Shown here in pieces: positions 6,851-7,751 of a stretch of 7,751 bases of DNA (positions within the stretch are counted from its first letter, which is position 1; each line of letters begins with the position of its first letter). A program made the position numbers and the translations under genes. This DNA is from Oscillospiraceae bacterium (GTDB lineage Bacteria > Bacillota > Clostridia > Oscillospirales > Ruminococcaceae): assembly GCA_017544185.1 (NCBI GenBank), contig JAFYEQ010000270.1, positions 1 to 7,751 of the forward strand, written 5' to 3'. The notes under the pieces are model-generated. The model made no database searches and was not told the DNA's origin. It saw nothing but the letters and a program-made list of their open reading frames with translations.

Positions 6851-7751
6851 TCATTCCTCTGTAGGCTCTATGATCGTATACTTGTCCACAGCGGGCTTCG
6901 CAGCGGCTGCAAAGCCTGCGGGATCGGCGCGGTAGACATCCTCCATCTCGGTGGAATATCCTGCCGATGCGGAGGGGAGACGGGTCAGCACGTCGTCTAT
7001 TATGACATACATGGCTGCCTCATCCACCACGCAGTTGTACATATACCCGTCGGTGGTGCAGATGTATACATAGAAGCGGTCGCTGCGCCCCGTGTATATG
7101 CCGTTGGTGTAGTTATACACCCACTGCTTGCGCCCGAATACCCATGTGATCGTGTCGGACATGATCACCTTCTTGCCCTCCGAGGGTATCACCGCGTACT
7201 TCTCGCCGATGATCAGCGGGCCCGACTGAGCGCGGTACAGGGATGCTGTCCGGAAATCGGCCTCAGCCATCTGCTCGTCGGCGTATACAGCGCCGTACTT
7301 GAGTATCAGGTCCTTGTAGTCCTTGCCCGTGAGAGTGTATATGAAGAAGGCAAGGGCTATCACGGCGGCCAGTACCAGTATCGGATACCAGGACGAGGAT
7401 GCGAAGAGTATGATGATATTTATCAGTGCCAGCACTCCGAATATGACGCCTGCGATCATCATGGAGCGGAAGTTGACCTCATCGTGCAGGGTCTTGTGAT
7501 GATGGGCTTTGTTGTATACGCGCTGCTTCTGATCGTTCAGCACGCGCTGATGGCCCTCATAAGCCTTGGTGCCCGGCGAGTTCCTCTCCTTGTAGCGCTT
7601 CTTCTGTATGCCGTCGATCGAGAACACGAAGGCGCCAAGTCCGCAGCATATGATACCCGCGACGATGCCCGCCGCTATGTTCCCTTCGACGAAAAGGGCT
7701 ATAGCCATGGCTATGCCCGCTACTATCAGCAGTGTCCCGAAGATCAGGATA
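6851..7751 (-). CDS. Membrane protein of unknown function, N-terminus outside window
   Basis: I do not recognise the family. The frame stays open to the window edge, so 299 residues are visible and the protein starts further out. A Met at 7708 is probably internal: no ribosome binding site precedes it and it falls inside a hydrophobic helix that continues upstream (ILIFGTLLIVAGIA). Four membrane segments are visible, at residues ~1-20, ~25-45, ~97-117 and ~121-141, forming two hairpins. They are separated by a basic, cytoplasmic-looking loop (QKKRYKER, then KAHHHK). A soluble C-terminal part (~142-299) contains SGPLIIGEKYAVIP, TITWVFGRKQWVYNYTNG and RFYVYICTTDGYMYNC, a beta-rich pattern, and ends EPTEE. 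The gene converges on the EAL gene and gives no sign of belonging to its operon. Confidence 0.85.
   Translation of the reverse strand, partial: ILIFGTLLIVAGIAMAIALFVEGNIAAGIVAGIICCGLGAFVFSIDGIQKKRYKERNSPGTKAYEGHQRVLNDQKQRVYNKAHHHKTLHDEVNFRSMMIAGVIFGVLALINIIILFASSSWYPILVLAAVIALAFFIYTLTGKDYKDLILKYGAVYADEQMAEADFRTASLYRAQSGPLIIGEKYAVIPSEGKKVIMSDTITWVFGRKQWVYNYTNGIYTGRSDRFYVYICTTDGYMYNCVVDEAAMYVIIDDVLTRLPSASAGYSTEMEDVYRADPAGFAAAAKPAVDKYTIIEPTEE

Overview
The window looks like chromosomal DNA of a Gram-positive anaerobe of the class Clostridia, most like Ruminococcus and relatives. The signs are a groES-groEL operon under a perfect CIRCE operator with a sigma-A type promoter, strong AGGAGG ribosome binding sites, a lipoprotein signal peptide on a solute-binding protein, and membrane-bound GGDEF/EAL proteins in a genome of roughly even GC content. 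The genus is inferred from overall character and cannot be proven here.

Layout. Positions 1-1722 (minus strand) hold groES and the first 474 codons of groEL, driven by an extended -10 promoter with a CIRCE element over the start point (about 1746-1804). Positions 1872-4269 (minus strand) hold a two-gene operon. Its promoter is at 4241-4269, followed by a type 1 periplasmic-binding-protein lipoprotein (4170-3145), a two-helix membrane protein ending in a degenerate GGDEF domain (3132-1903), and a palindromic terminator. Positions 4171-4527 are a divergent control region with two opposed promoters, an inverted repeat and a small family of TATAGGC motifs. Positions 4528-6803 (plus strand) hold an acylphosphatase and, 5 bases later, a membrane protein with a degenerate GGDEF domain and an EAL domain with all catalytic residues. 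A shared hairpin (6817-6846) separates it from a converging membrane protein of unknown function (7751-6851), whose N-terminus lies outside the window.

How the parts may work together. Apart from the chaperonin operon, the centre of the window is a divergent signalling locus. One arm carries a solute-binding lipoprotein with no transporter genes beside it, coupled to a membrane protein whose GGDEF domain has lost its signature. The other arm carries a c-di-GMP phosphodiesterase with its own extracytoplasmic sensor. No intact diguanylate cyclase is present, so the locus is predicted to sense an external ligand and to degrade or respond to c-di-GMP rather than make it. The link between the two arms is inferred from gene order only.
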